From NCBI GenBank assembly GCA_900543475.1, contig UQRU01000113.1:1-6794 (forward strand): DNA of 6,794 nucleotides, read 5' to 3'. The notes under the pieces were generated by a model. That model was not told the origin of the DNA and did not search any database. It saw only the letters and a list, made by a program, of their open reading frames with translations. This DNA comes from an uncultured Eubacteriales bacterium (GTDB taxonomy: Bacteria; Bacillota; Clostridia; Christensenellales; CAG-138). Shown one piece after another: positions 1 to 6,044 of the stretch. Made by a program: the position numbers and the translations under genes. Numbering within the stretch: the stretch's first letter is position 1; the number at the start of each line of letters is the position of its first letter.

Positions 1-17
1 AATGGCTTTTTGGGGTT

Positions 18-46
18 TTGACGCGCTTGTCGCCAAATCCGATTAT
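18..46 (+). promoter_or_regulatory. Possible sigma-70-type promoter
   Basis: TTGACG (18-23) is followed after 17 bases by GATTAT (41-46), which matches the -10 consensus at four of six positions. A transcript from here would begin near 53 and would consist of the hairpins at 53-124. No coding region follows on this strand, so either it makes a small untranslated RNA or the match is chance. The match is weak and there is no conservation to lean on. Confidence 0.2.
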
Positions 47-95
47 AGCCTCCGGGGGCTGCGGCCCCCGAGCCCCCAGGGGTTTCTCGACAAGC
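25..95. repeat. Nested inverted repeat element
   Basis: GCTTGTCG (25-32) is the exact reverse complement of CGACAAGC (88-95). After a 2-base mismatch the pairing resumes, with AAATCC (35-40) against GGGTTT (80-85) including one G-T pair. Inside sits CGGGGGC (53-59) with GCCCCCG (64-70) around a TGCG loop. An alternative inner stem pairs 54-60 with 71-77. The nested form looks like a REP-type or MITE-like dispersed palindrome. Only one copy is visible in this window, so the repeat status is inferred. Confidence 0.5.
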
Positions 96-96
96 T

Positions 97-124
97 GCGG
101 CTGCAACCCATTGGTTGCAGCCGC
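97..124. repeat. 12-bp perfect hairpin
   Basis: GCGGCTGCAACC (97-108) pairs perfectly with GGTTGCAGCCGC (113-124) around the loop CATT. On the plus strand a T-rich stretch begins only six bases later (130-147), so it could act as an imperfect terminator for transcription entering from the left. On the minus strand no T-run follows. It abuts the nested repeat at 25-95 and may be part of the same element. Confidence 0.5.
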
Positions 125-217
125 CAGCAGATGTTCATTCTTTTATTATATATCCCTCCCCCGCAGCTGGGTGCTTTCCCTCCCGCCGCCATGGCCCTAC
201 AAAACGTCTGCAAAGCC

Positions 218-241
218 AAAAGTGGATAGGGCGCAGCATCC
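218..241 (-). terminator. Weak candidate terminator after flavoprotein gene
   Basis: Read on the minus strand, GGATG (241-237) can pair with TATCC (228-224), including one G-T pair, around an 8-base loop. TTTT (221-218) follows two bases later. It lies about 36 bases past the stop codon of the FAD-dependent dehydrogenase. The stem is short and the loop large, so this is only the best candidate seen in the region. Confidence 0.2.
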
Positions 242-276
242 AACCTGGGAAGCGCTCTCCCCTAACAGGAAACGGC

Positions 277-1674
277 TTATCCTTCCTCTGCGATACGGCG
301 GCCCATGAGCACCCCCATCACAGAGGCCATCATCAGGCCCCGGGTCCAACCGCTGGAATCTCCCAGGCAGTGTAACCCCTGAATGTTGGTATTCAAGGCT
401 TCATCCATCTTGACCCGGTTGCTATAGAATTTCAGCTCTGGGGAATAGAGCAGGGTCTCCTCCGCCGCAAACCCAGGCACCACATGATCCATGGCCTTGA
501 TGAAGTTGATGATGTTGATCATCGCCCGATATGGCATGGCTGCGGTAATATCCCCTGCCTCTGCATCCGGCAGCGTGGGCCGCACATTGGCGTGGGACAG
601 CTCTTTTGGCCAGGTGCGCTTGCCATCCAGGATATCCCCAAACCGCTGCACCAGGATATGGCCGGCCCCCAGCATATTGGTCAGCTCCCCTACCTTCTGG
701 GCATAGGCAATGGGCTGGTTGAAGGGGACGCTGAAGTTGTGGGAACACAGGATGGCCACGTTGGTATTTTGGCTCTTCAGCTCTTTATAGGAATGGCCAT
801 TGACCACCGCCAGGTCGTTGTCGTAATTCTCCTGGCTCACAAAGCCGCCTGGGTTCTGGCAGAAGGTACGCACCTTGTTTTTGAAGGGCGGCGGGTAACC
901 GATGAGCTTGGATTCATAGAGCACCTCGTTGACCCGCTCCATCACCTCGTTGCGTACCTCCACCCGCACGCCGATGTCCACCGTGCCGGGCTGGTGGGCA
1001 ATGCCGTGGGCGGCACAAAGCTTTTCCAGCCAATCCGCCCCACGGCGGCCAGTGGCTACCACCACCCGCTTGGCCATGACGGTTTCCTCCTTGCCGTTCT
1101 CCTGGATGCATACCCCTTTGCATACATCCCCCTCCAACACCAGGTTGGTGCATTCGCAGCCAAAGCGCATTTCTACGCCCCGCTCCTGCAAATGCCGCTC
1201 AATGGCCAGATAAATATCCTGGGCCTTTTCGGTTCCCAAATGCCGGATGGGACAATCCACCAGCTTTAACCCCGCCTGAATGGCCCGCTTGCGAATGGCC
1301 TTTACCTCCGGGGTATTGGAAATGCCCTCCACTTGGGTGGACGCCCCAAACTCCAGGTAGATCTTATCCGTATAGTCGATGGTATCCTGGGCCAAGGTTT
1401 CCCCAATAAGGGTAGGCAGATCGCCGCCCACCTCATAGCTGAGGGAGAGCTTTCCATCGGAAAACGCCCCCGCGCCGGAAAAGCCCGTGGTAATGTGACA
1501 GTAAGGTTTGCAATTTACACAGTGCCCGATCTGGGCCTTGGGGCAATGGCGTTTTTCCACCGGCTGCCCTTTTTCGATGAGCAAAATGCTTTGCTTGCTG
1601 CCCTTTCGCAGCATCTCCAATGCGGTAAAAATACCCGCAGGCCCTGCGCCTACGATGACCACGTCTTTTTCCAT
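277..1674 (-). CDS. FAD-dependent dehydrogenase, COG2509-like, substrate unknown
   Basis: The 465-residue protein opens with a dinucleotide-binding Rossmann motif, GAGPAG at 9-14, and an acidic residue at the end of the second strand (Glu34), as in FAD-binding oxidoreductases. A second nucleotide-site signature, VVVATGR, lies at 204-210. The C-terminal segment LHCLGDSSG (434-442) supplies the aspartate that typically contacts the FAD ribityl chain. Residues 44-59 hold four cysteines (44, 52, 55, 59), followed by GFSGAGAFSDGKL (64-76), a signature I associate with the uncharacterised COG2509 dehydrogenases. The cysteines could bind a metal or Fe-S cluster, but this is inference. There is no signal peptide or membrane segment, so the protein is cytoplasmic. 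The start is fixed by GGAGG (1681-1685) six bases upstream. A strong terminator separates it from clpX, so it is probably not a core member of that operon. The physiological substrate is unknown. Confidence 0.85.
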   Translation of the reverse strand: MEKDVVIVGAGPAGIFTALEMLRKGSKQSILLIEKGQPVEKRHCPKAQIGHCVNCKPYCHITTGFSGAGAFSDGKLSLSYEVGGDLPTLIGETLAQDTIDYTDKIYLEFGASTQVEGISNTPEVKAIRKRAIQAGLKLVDCPIRHLGTEKAQDIYLAIERHLQERGVEMRFGCECTNLVLEGDVCKGVCIQENGKEETVMAKRVVVATGRRGADWLEKLCAAHGIAHQPGTVDIGVRVEVRNEVMERVNEVLYESKLIGYPPPFKNKVRTFCQNPGGFVSQENYDNDLAVVNGHSYKELKSQNTNVAILCSHNFSVPFNQPIAYAQKVGELTNMLGAGHILVQRFGDILDGKRTWPKELSHANVRPTLPDAEAGDITAAMPYRAMINIINFIKAMDHVVPGFAAEETLLYSPELKFYSNRVKMDEALNTNIQGLHCLGDSSGWTRGLMMASVMGVLMGRRIAEEG

Positions 1675-1709
1675 AGGGTACCTCCGTAAAATCTTTTAGC
1701 GAATCCTGT

Positions 1710-1748
1710 AAAAAAATGTTCGGCAAGGTTTAGTCAACCCTGCCGAAC
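1710..1748 (-). terminator. Rho-independent terminator after clpX
   Basis: On the minus strand GTTCGGCAGGGTT (1748-1736) pairs with AACCTTGCCGAAC (1730-1718) around a 5-base loop. This gives 13 pairs including one G-T wobble. A run of seven T (1716-1710) follows after a single A. It begins about 35 bases past the clpX stop and ends about 35 bases before the next start codon, so it closes the tig-clpP-clpX transcript or attenuates read-through into the flavoprotein gene. Confidence 0.88.
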
Positions 1749-1782
1749 CGAACCGTACATATGAACGTTTGCCTTCCGTCTT

Positions 1783-3060
1783 CTAGCATGCGTCACTTTC
1801 GCGGCGGGGGGCCTCCAGCCTGGGGGCTTCCTCCCGGTATTGGAATTTAGGGGCTGCTTTTTTCTCGATCACATCCTTGGTGATCTCGCAGCTCTTAATG
1901 TCGTTGCGGCTGGGGATATCGAACATGATCTCCAACATCACGTCTTCCAAGATGGCCCTTAGGCCGCGAGCGCCTGTTTTACGCTCGATGGCCTTATGGG
2001 CCACCGCCACCAGGGCATCCTGGTCGAAGGTGAGCTCCACCCCATCCAATTCAAACAGATATTTGTACTGCCGGGTCAGGGCGTTCTTGGGCTGGGTCAG
2101 GATATCGATCAAAGCCGCCTCATCCAGCTGATGCAGGGTGACGATCACCGGCATACGGCCTACAAACTCGGGAATCAGGCCGAATTTTAGCAGGTCTTCG
2201 GGCAAAATGCCCTTGAGGATCTCGCCGATATCCTTTTTCTCCTGGCTCTGCACGTCCGCGCCAAAGCCCATGAGCTTTTTGCCGGTGCGCTTGGAGATGA
2301 TATCCTCGATGCCGGCAAAGGCGCCGCCACAGATGAACAGGATATTGGTGGTATCGATCTGGATGCACTCCTGCTGGGGGTGCTTGCGGCCGCCCTGGGG
2401 CGGCACATTGGCAACGGTGCCTTCCAGGATCTTCAGCAGGGCCTGCTGTACGCCCTCGCCGGACACATCCCGGGTGATGGAGGGGTTTTCGCTTTTGCGG
2501 GCGATCTTATCGATCTCGTCGATGTATACGATGCCCTTTTCCGCCCGCTGCACGTTGAAATCCGCCGCCTGGATGAGCTTGAGCAGGATGTTTTCCACAT
2601 CCTCGCCCACATAGCCCGCCTCCGTCAAGGAAGTGGCGTCCGCCACGGCAAAGGGAACGTCCAAAATTTTTGCCAGGGTTTGGGCCAGCATGGTCTTACC
2701 GCAGCCGGTGGGCCCCAGCATGATGATGTTGCTCTTTTGCAGCTCCACATCCCCGGCCTGTTTGCCTGCGGTGATGCGCTTATAGTGATTGTACACAGCA
2801 ACGGACAAAGCCCGTTTGGCCATATCTTGCCCCACCACGTATTGATCCAGGGTCTTGGCGATCTCCTGGGGCTTGGGGATGTCCTTCAGCTCTGCCTCGC
2901 CGTCGGCCTTGAGATAATCGTCGTCAATGATTTCCTGGCACAGCTCGATGCACTCATCGCAGATGTAGACCCCCGGGCCCGCAATGACCCGGCGTACCTC
3001 ATCCTGGGATTTTCCACAGAAGGAACAACGTACAGAGCCGTTATCCTCAAAAATCGTCAT
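1783..3060 (-). CDS. clpX: ATP-dependent Clp protease ATP-binding subunit ClpX
   Basis: ClpX is the hexameric AAA+ unfoldase that recognises tagged or regulatory substrates, unfolds them with ATP, and threads them into ClpP in the cytoplasm. The 425-residue protein has the usual length and order. It starts with an N-terminal zinc-binding domain with Cys12, Cys15, Cys34 and Cys37. Then come Walker A GPTGCGKT (116-123), pore loop GYVG (149-152), Walker B IVYIDEID (177-184), an RKH pore-entry loop (225-227), a presumed arginine finger in GLIPEFVGR (294-302), and sensor 2 GARGLR (363-368). The ClpP-docking loop reads LMGFG (263-267), where many relatives have an I-G-F triplet. Translation is probably coupled to clpP: the gap is three bases and the ribosome binding site lies inside the last clpP codons. 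The short charged C-terminal tail after about residue 400 is unremarkable. Confidence 0.98.
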   Translation of the reverse strand: MTIFEDNGSVRCSFCGKSQDEVRRVIAGPGVYICDECIELCQEIIDDDYLKADGEAELKDIPKPQEIAKTLDQYVVGQDMAKRALSVAVYNHYKRITAGKQAGDVELQKSNIIMLGPTGCGKTMLAQTLAKILDVPFAVADATSLTEAGYVGEDVENILLKLIQAADFNVQRAEKGIVYIDEIDKIARKSENPSITRDVSGEGVQQALLKILEGTVANVPPQGGRKHPQQECIQIDTTNILFICGGAFAGIEDIISKRTGKKLMGFGADVQSQEKKDIGEILKGILPEDLLKFGLIPEFVGRMPVIVTLHQLDEAALIDILTQPKNALTRQYKYLFELDGVELTFDQDALVAVAHKAIERKTGARGLRAILEDVMLEIMFDIPSRNDIKSCEITKDVIEKKAAPKFQYREEAPRLEAPRRESDAC

Positions 3061-3063
3061 CCG

Positions 3064-3651
3064 TTACCTCCTTGGGGGAATGATCTCATCCACCAGGCCA
3101 TATTGCAATGCAGCGGCCGCGTCCATGTAGTTATCCCGTTCCGTATCCTGGGCTACCCGCTCCACCGGTTGCCCGGTACGTTGGGCCAGGATCTGGTTCA
3201 TCTTATTCTTGATCTTGATCAGCTGTTCCGCCTGAATGGCTACATCGGTAGCCTGGCCCCGGGCGCCGCCCAGGGGTTGATGGATCATGACCTCGCAATT
3301 GGGCAGGGCCTTCCGCTTGCCTTTGGCGCCTGCCGCCAGCAGAAACGCGCCCATGCTGGCCGCCATGCCCACGCAGATGGTGCTTACATCGCACTTGATA
3401 TACTGCATGGTATCGTAAATGGCCATTCCCGCTGTTACGGACCCGCCAGGGCTATTGATGTAAAGGCTGATGTCCTTGTCCGGATCGTCCGCTTCCAAGA
3501 AGATCAACTGGGCCACCACCAAATTGGCGGTATCATCATCGATCTCGCCCCCCAGGAAAATGATCCGATCCTTGAGCAGGCGGGAATAAATATCATAAGA
3601 GCGTTCGCCACGGTTGGTTTGTTCTACCACCATGGGTATCAATCCGGCCAT
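3064..3651 (-). CDS. clpP: ATP-dependent Clp protease proteolytic subunit ClpP
   Basis: ClpP is the serine peptidase that forms a double-heptamer barrel and degrades chains delivered by ClpX or other Clp ATPases. The 195-residue sequence is typical in length. The catalytic triad is visible as Ser99 in GMAASMGAF, His124 in MIHQPLGG, and Asp173 in ERDNYM. The oxyanion-side loop SPGG (67-70) is intact, as is the processing/axial N-terminus beginning [11 protein letters not shown]. The start is supported by AGGAGG (3659-3664) seven bases upstream. It sits between tig and clpX on the same strand, with 46 bases to tig (containing a hairpin) and three bases to clpX. All catalytic residues are present, so an active peptidase is expected. 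Confidence 0.98.
   Translation of the reverse strand: MAGLIPMVVEQTNRGERSYDIYSRLLKDRIIFLGGEIDDDTANLVVAQLIFLEADDPDKDISLYINSPGGSVTAGMAIYDTMQYIKCDVSTICVGMAASMGAFLLAAGAKGKRKALPNCEVMIHQPLGGARGQATDVAIQAEQLIKIKNKMNQILAQRTGQPVERVAQDTERDNYMDAAAALQYGLVDEIIPPRR
3067..3072 (-). promoter_or_regulatory. clpX ribosome binding site inside clpP end
   Basis: AGGAGG on the minus strand also encodes the last two arginine codons of ClpP. It lies six bases before the clpX ATG, with the clpP TAA stop in between. This arrangement favours translational coupling and a fixed ClpP-to-ClpX ratio. Confidence 0.85.
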
Positions 3652-3672
3652 ATATGTACCTCCTTTTTGCTT

Positions 3673-3693
3673 GCGGCAGGCCTATCCTGCCGC
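3673..3693 (-). other. Stem-loop between tig and clpP
   Basis: GCGGCAGG (3673-3680) and CCTGCCGC (3686-3693) form an 8-bp perfect stem with a 5-base loop. It starts four bases past the tig stop codon and ends just before the clpP ribosome binding site. No T-run follows it on the minus strand (the sequence goes on AAGCAAAAAGG), so it is not a normal intrinsic terminator. It could be an RNA processing or stability element that sets clpPX relative to tig. That role is inference. Confidence 0.55.
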
Positions 3694-3697
3694 TGGG

Positions 3698-5077
3698 TTA
3701 TTCCTGCGGTTCCGCCGCTGGGGCTTCCTGTTCCGCAGGGGCTTCGGCCTCGGCCGCAGCCTTCTTTTTCCGGGTCGCCTTCTTCTTTGGCGCCACTTCT
3801 TTGGCATTTTCTACCAGCAAGGCCAGGGTCTTTTCTACTACCACCTGGTCGGCAAAATACTGCCGGTCATCCGCCTGGAGATTCTTCTCAAAGTCCTCCA
3901 CCGTCATATCGCCAAACTGCTTGGCGTATTCCGCCACCTTGTCGCCGATCTCTTCCGGGGTGGCCTCGATGGCTTCCGCTTTGCTGATGGCTTCCAGCAC
4001 CAGCTGGCTCTTGACCCGCAATGCAGCGTCGGCCCGATACTGATCCCGCAGTGCCGAAATCTCGGTATTGGTGTATTTCAGATAATCTTCCAAGGAAATG
4101 CCTTGCATTTGCAGCCGGTATCCCATATCCTGCAGGAAGGAATCGATCTGCCGCTCCACCATGGCGTCCGGGACTTCCACAGTGGCGTTTTCCACGGCCT
4201 TGCGCACCACATCGTTTTCCTTCTGGATCTTGGCGTTCTTCTCAGCTTGCTCCAGCAGCTCTTGCCGCTTGGCATCCCGCAGGGCTTCCAGGGTATCATA
4301 CTCGGATACGTCTTTGGCAAATTCATCGTCCAGGGTGGGCAGCTCCTTGACCTGGATACCATTCACCTTTACGGCAAACACTGCCTTTTTCCCAGCTAGA
4401 TTTTCCGCATGGTATTCTTCGGGGAAGGTGACCTCGATGTCCTTCTCCTCGCCAACGGCCATACCCACCATCTGCTCCTCAAAACCGGGAATGAATTGGC
4501 CGCTGCCAATGGTAAGGGTCTGGCCCTGGGCGGTGCCGCCGTCAAACTTGACCCCATCTACGCTGCCGGAATAGTCCAGGTTTACCGTATCGCCGTTTTC
4601 CACAGGCCGGTCCACATCCACCATCCGGGCCACGCCTTCCTGCAGCTGGGCAATGGCAGCGTCCACCTCGTCGTCCGTAACATTATACGCACGCTTCTCT
4701 ACTTCTATACCCTTGTACGCGCCCAGCTCCACCTCGGGCTTTACCGCCACCACCAGGCTGAATACCAATGGGGTTTCCCCTTCCGGAAGGGTCTCGATGG
4801 ACACGTCGGGCCTGTCCACAGGCTCCACGCCCTGTTCCGCAATGGCAGCCTGGTAAGCCTCGGGATACACGATATCGAAGGCGTCGTCAAAAAACGCCAG
4901 GGGGCCGTACATATTCTCGATCACCTTCCGGGGGGCTTTGCCCTTACGGAAGCCGGGCACGTTAAACCGTTTGCCCGCCTTTTGATAGGCCTTCTGGGTC
5001 GCCGCTTCGAATTGTTCCGCCGATACCTCGATGGTCAGCTTGACTTTGCTGCCTTCGAGTTTTTCCATAGTTGCCAT
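3698..5077 (-). CDS. tig: Trigger factor, ribosome-associated chaperone
   Basis: Trigger factor docks at the ribosomal exit tunnel and shields nascent chains; its middle domain is an FKBP-type peptidyl-prolyl isomerase. The ribosome-binding signature GFRKGKAP is present at 42-49. The FKBP domain spans about 160-245 (NGDTVNLDYSG, then GSGQFIPGFE near 191-200). The rest up to about 425 is the helical C-terminal arm domain. At 459 residues it is about 30 longer than many homologues, because of a tail at 426-459 with a lysine cluster (430-439) followed by an Ala/Glu/Pro-rich stretch. The start is chosen from GGAGG (5083-5087) five bases upstream; Met4 would be too far from that site. It is the first gene of the tig-clpP-clpX unit and is transcribed divergently from queT. 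Confidence 0.97.
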   Translation of the reverse strand: MATMEKLEGSKVKLTIEVSAEQFEAATQKAYQKAGKRFNVPGFRKGKAPRKVIENMYGPLAFFDDAFDIVYPEAYQAAIAEQGVEPVDRPDVSIETLPEGETPLVFSLVVAVKPEVELGAYKGIEVEKRAYNVTDDEVDAAIAQLQEGVARMVDVDRPVENGDTVNLDYSGSVDGVKFDGGTAQGQTLTIGSGQFIPGFEEQMVGMAVGEEKDIEVTFPEEYHAENLAGKKAVFAVKVNGIQVKELPTLDDEFAKDVSEYDTLEALRDAKRQELLEQAEKNAKIQKENDVVRKAVENATVEVPDAMVERQIDSFLQDMGYRLQMQGISLEDYLKYTNTEISALRDQYRADAALRVKSQLVLEAISKAEAIEATPEEIGDKVAEYAKQFGDMTVEDFEKNLQADDRQYFADQVVVEKTLALLVENAKEVAPKKKATRKKKAAAEAEAPAEQEAPAAEPQE

Positions 5078-5165
5078 TTTAACCTCCGAACCTTACGCGT
5101 TTTCTTTCTATACTGGGCCACACCCAATCCCTGGCCGCGCCTGGCAAAAGCCGGAACCCGGCCCA

Positions 5166-5223
5166 ATTATATGGTGTACCGTCATACGAAGTATAGATTA
5201 TCACAACCCGCAGCCTTTTGCAA
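5166..5223 (-). promoter_or_regulatory. Likely tig-clpP-clpX promoter region
   Basis: The minus strand carries a perfect TATAAT (5171-5166), but the hexamer 17 bases upstream (ATACTT) is a poor -35. About 30 bases further upstream is GATAAT (5202-5197), with TTGCAA (5223-5218) upstream at 15-base spacing, which is short. Either or both could drive the operon, about 90-120 bases before the tig start. I saw no CIRCE-type operator. The stretch from 5224 to 5337 shows no gene or clear signal. Confidence 0.4.
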
Positions 5224-5337
5224 CGCAATTTTTCATGCAAACTTGTGCTTTTCCGTGAACTTTTCGAGACGGCTTTTAGGCCGCCTCCCCCGGTTTTCCC
5301 GCCTTCCCAAAGGACCCGGAAGGCCGGCAGGGAGGTA

Positions 5338-5366
5338 TTGCCTTTTCCCCTGGGAGGGCGTATAAT
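5338..5366 (+). promoter_or_regulatory. Promoter of the preQ1 riboswitch-queT-queF unit
   Basis: A perfect -10 box TATAAT (5361-5366) is preceded at exactly 17 bases by TTGCCT (5338-5343), which matches the -35 consensus at four of six positions. Transcription would start near 5373, about 14 bases before the riboswitch P1 stem, leaving a leader of about 170 bases before queT. Confidence 0.75.
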
Positions 5367-5386
5367 GCCTCTTGTATGCCTAATGA

Positions 5387-5426
5387 GGACAGTTCGCAAC
5401 CATCCTGTCCGAAAACAAAACTAGGG
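5387..5426 (+). promoter_or_regulatory. preQ1 class I riboswitch aptamer
   Basis: P1 is GGACAG (5387-5392) paired with CTGTCC (5405-5410). It encloses a 12-base loop TTCGCAACCATC (5393-5404), whose last C corresponds to the preQ1-pairing cytosine of the family. An A-rich tail GAAAACAAAACTAGG (5411-5425) follows and can form the H-type pseudoknot, with C5395 and C5397 facing G5425 and G5424. Loop and tail closely resemble the known class I aptamer from Thermoanaerobacter (loop UCGCAG..., tail AACAAAACAAGG). It precedes queT and queF, the expected target genes. The class was assigned by eye and the subtype is not certain. Confidence 0.85.
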
Positions 5427-5488
5427 ACAATGGGGCGGCCTCTGCCGCCCTGGAACAGATCGCCATGCCGCGACGTTCAATCATTGTC
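5400..5488 (+). promoter_or_regulatory. Riboswitch switching region with competing hairpins
   Basis: The segment GGACAATGG (5425-5433) has two partners. Upstream, CCAT and TGTCC (5400-5403 and 5406-5410) pair with it over nine bases with a 2-base bulge, which destroys aptamer P1. Downstream, CATTGTC (5482-5488) pairs perfectly with GACAATG (5426-5432). A separate 7-bp GC hairpin (5433-5439 with 5444-5450) lies between. In addition, GGCGGCC (5434-5440) can pair with GGCCGCC (5496-5502), invading the downstream terminator-like stem. These mutually exclusive pairings are what an expression platform needs. Which state is ON cannot be decided by eye. Confidence 0.55.
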
Positions 5489-5490
5489 AG

Positions 5491-5522
5491 AAGGCGGCCG
5501 CCATAATGGCGGCGTGGCCTTT
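5491..5522 (+). terminator. Candidate riboswitch-controlled attenuator
   Basis: AAGGC (5491-5495) pairs with GCCTT (5517-5521), and inside it GCCGCCA (5497-5503) pairs with TGGCGGC (5507-5513) around TAA, with a small internal loop. TTTATCATT follows, which is a poor but T-rich tail. The queT ribosome binding site starts at 5529. Its place between aptamer and gene supports preQ1-dependent premature termination, though the weak T-tract leaves room for translational control. Confidence 0.5.
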
Positions 5523-5543
5523 ATCATTAGGAGGTGAAAACAG

Positions 5544-6044
5544 ATGGAAAAACCCTTGTCCCATGTTCAGAAGCTGACTTTTTCGGGGCTGATGATCGCC
5601 CTGTATGTGACCGTTCTGTACCTGACGCAAAGCTTTTCCTTTGGCGCGTACCAAATCCGCATCGCAACGAGCCTGTATGCGCTGGCGTATCTGTTTCCGT
5701 TCCTGGTCGTGCCCCTGGGGCTTGCCAACGCCATTGGCAATATCTTCGGGGGATTGGGCATACTGGATCTGGTGGGAGGCTTCGCAGCGGGGCTTGCCAC
5801 CACAGGGCTGGAGGTGCTGATCCGCCGGGCAAACTTGCCTCTATGGCTTTGCGCCCTGCCCATCCTGTTGGTCCCGGGCCTGGGGGTTCCCATTTGGCTC
5901 TCCTATCTGTTGGAGCTGCCCTACTGGCCCCTGGCCCTGAGCCTTGTTATCGGCCAGATCGTACCTGCCATCTGCGGGGTGGGCCTGATCCATCTGTGCA
6001 AGCGGGTCTGGGCCGCCCCAGGCAAAGAAAGGAGACAAGCATGA
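5544..6044 (+). CDS. queT: QueT family queuosine-precursor ECF transporter S component
   Basis: QueT proteins are the substrate-binding membrane subunits of energy-coupling factor transporters for queuosine precursors; they share the EcfA/A'/T module encoded elsewhere. The 166-residue protein is almost entirely hydrophobic, with about five or six membrane segments (roughly 11-30, 41-61, 72-93, 97-118, 126-150). It carries the family-like segment [13 protein letters not shown] (32-44) and the [10 protein letters not shown] stretch (70-79). The start follows AGGAGG (5529-5534) by nine bases. The gene sits behind a preQ1 riboswitch and overlaps queF by four bases (ATGA), so the two are translationally coupled. 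Family identity is firm from sequence and context; whether it prefers preQ0, preQ1 or queuine is not readable here. Confidence 0.9.
   Translation: MEKPLSHVQKLTFSGLMIALYVTVLYLTQSFSFGAYQIRIATSLYALAYLFPFLVVPLGLANAIGNIFGGLGILDLVGGFAAGLATTGLEVLIRRANLPLWLCALPILLVPGLGVPIWLSYLLELPYWPLALSLVIGQIVPAICGVGLIHLCKRVWAAPGKERRQA

Larger units (their letters stand above)
1..276. other. Gene-free left edge with inverted repeats
   Basis: No reading frame here looks like a real protein. The short frames are rich in Pro, Gly, Arg and Cys, overlap one another on both strands, and lack a sensible ribosome binding site. The segment holds a nested inverted repeat (25-95), a 12-bp hairpin (97-124), a T-rich stretch (130-150), and then bland sequence up to the stop codon of the flavoprotein gene. 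It may be a dispersed intergenic element or the far end of a convergent gene's 3' region that lies outside the window. Confidence 0.6.

Noticed and set aside
484..1269. Plus-strand frame of 261 codons opposite the flavoprotein gene
   Set aside because: Histidine- and glycine-rich shadow of the minus-strand gene in the opposite frame, without a ribosome binding site or recognisable family.
2380..3987. Long open plus-strand frame of 535 codons across clpX, clpP and tig
   Set aside because: It is antisense to three firmly identified genes with intact catalytic motifs. Its translation is low in domain-like features, and it has no ribosome binding site. GC-rich third positions on the coding strand commonly open such antisense frames.
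5146..5162. Small stem GCCGG/CCGGC followed by TTTT on the minus strand in the tig leader
   Set aside because: Only five firm base pairs, and if the TATAAT at 5166-5171 is used it lies at the transcription start, so it cannot act as an attenuator.
5301..5324. Inverted repeat GCCTTCC/GGAAGGC upstream of the queT promoter
   Set aside because: Seven pairs with a 10-base loop in GC-rich sequence, no T-run and no clear operator symmetry; within what chance would give.
4409..5365. Plus-strand frame of 318 codons opposite trigger factor, running into the queT leader
   Set aside because: Antisense to the FKBP and ribosome-binding domains of tig and covers the divergent promoter region; no independent evidence of coding.
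5078..5543. CIRCE or other heat-shock operator for the tig-clp unit
   Set aside because: No TTAGCACTC/GAGTGCTAA-type palindrome or clear CtsR-like heptad repeat was found in the region upstream of tig.
5534..6040. N-terminal extension of QueF to a much earlier start
   Set aside because: The upstream part is queT read in another frame. The ATG at 6041 has a good ribosome binding site and gives the normal 165-residue QueF.
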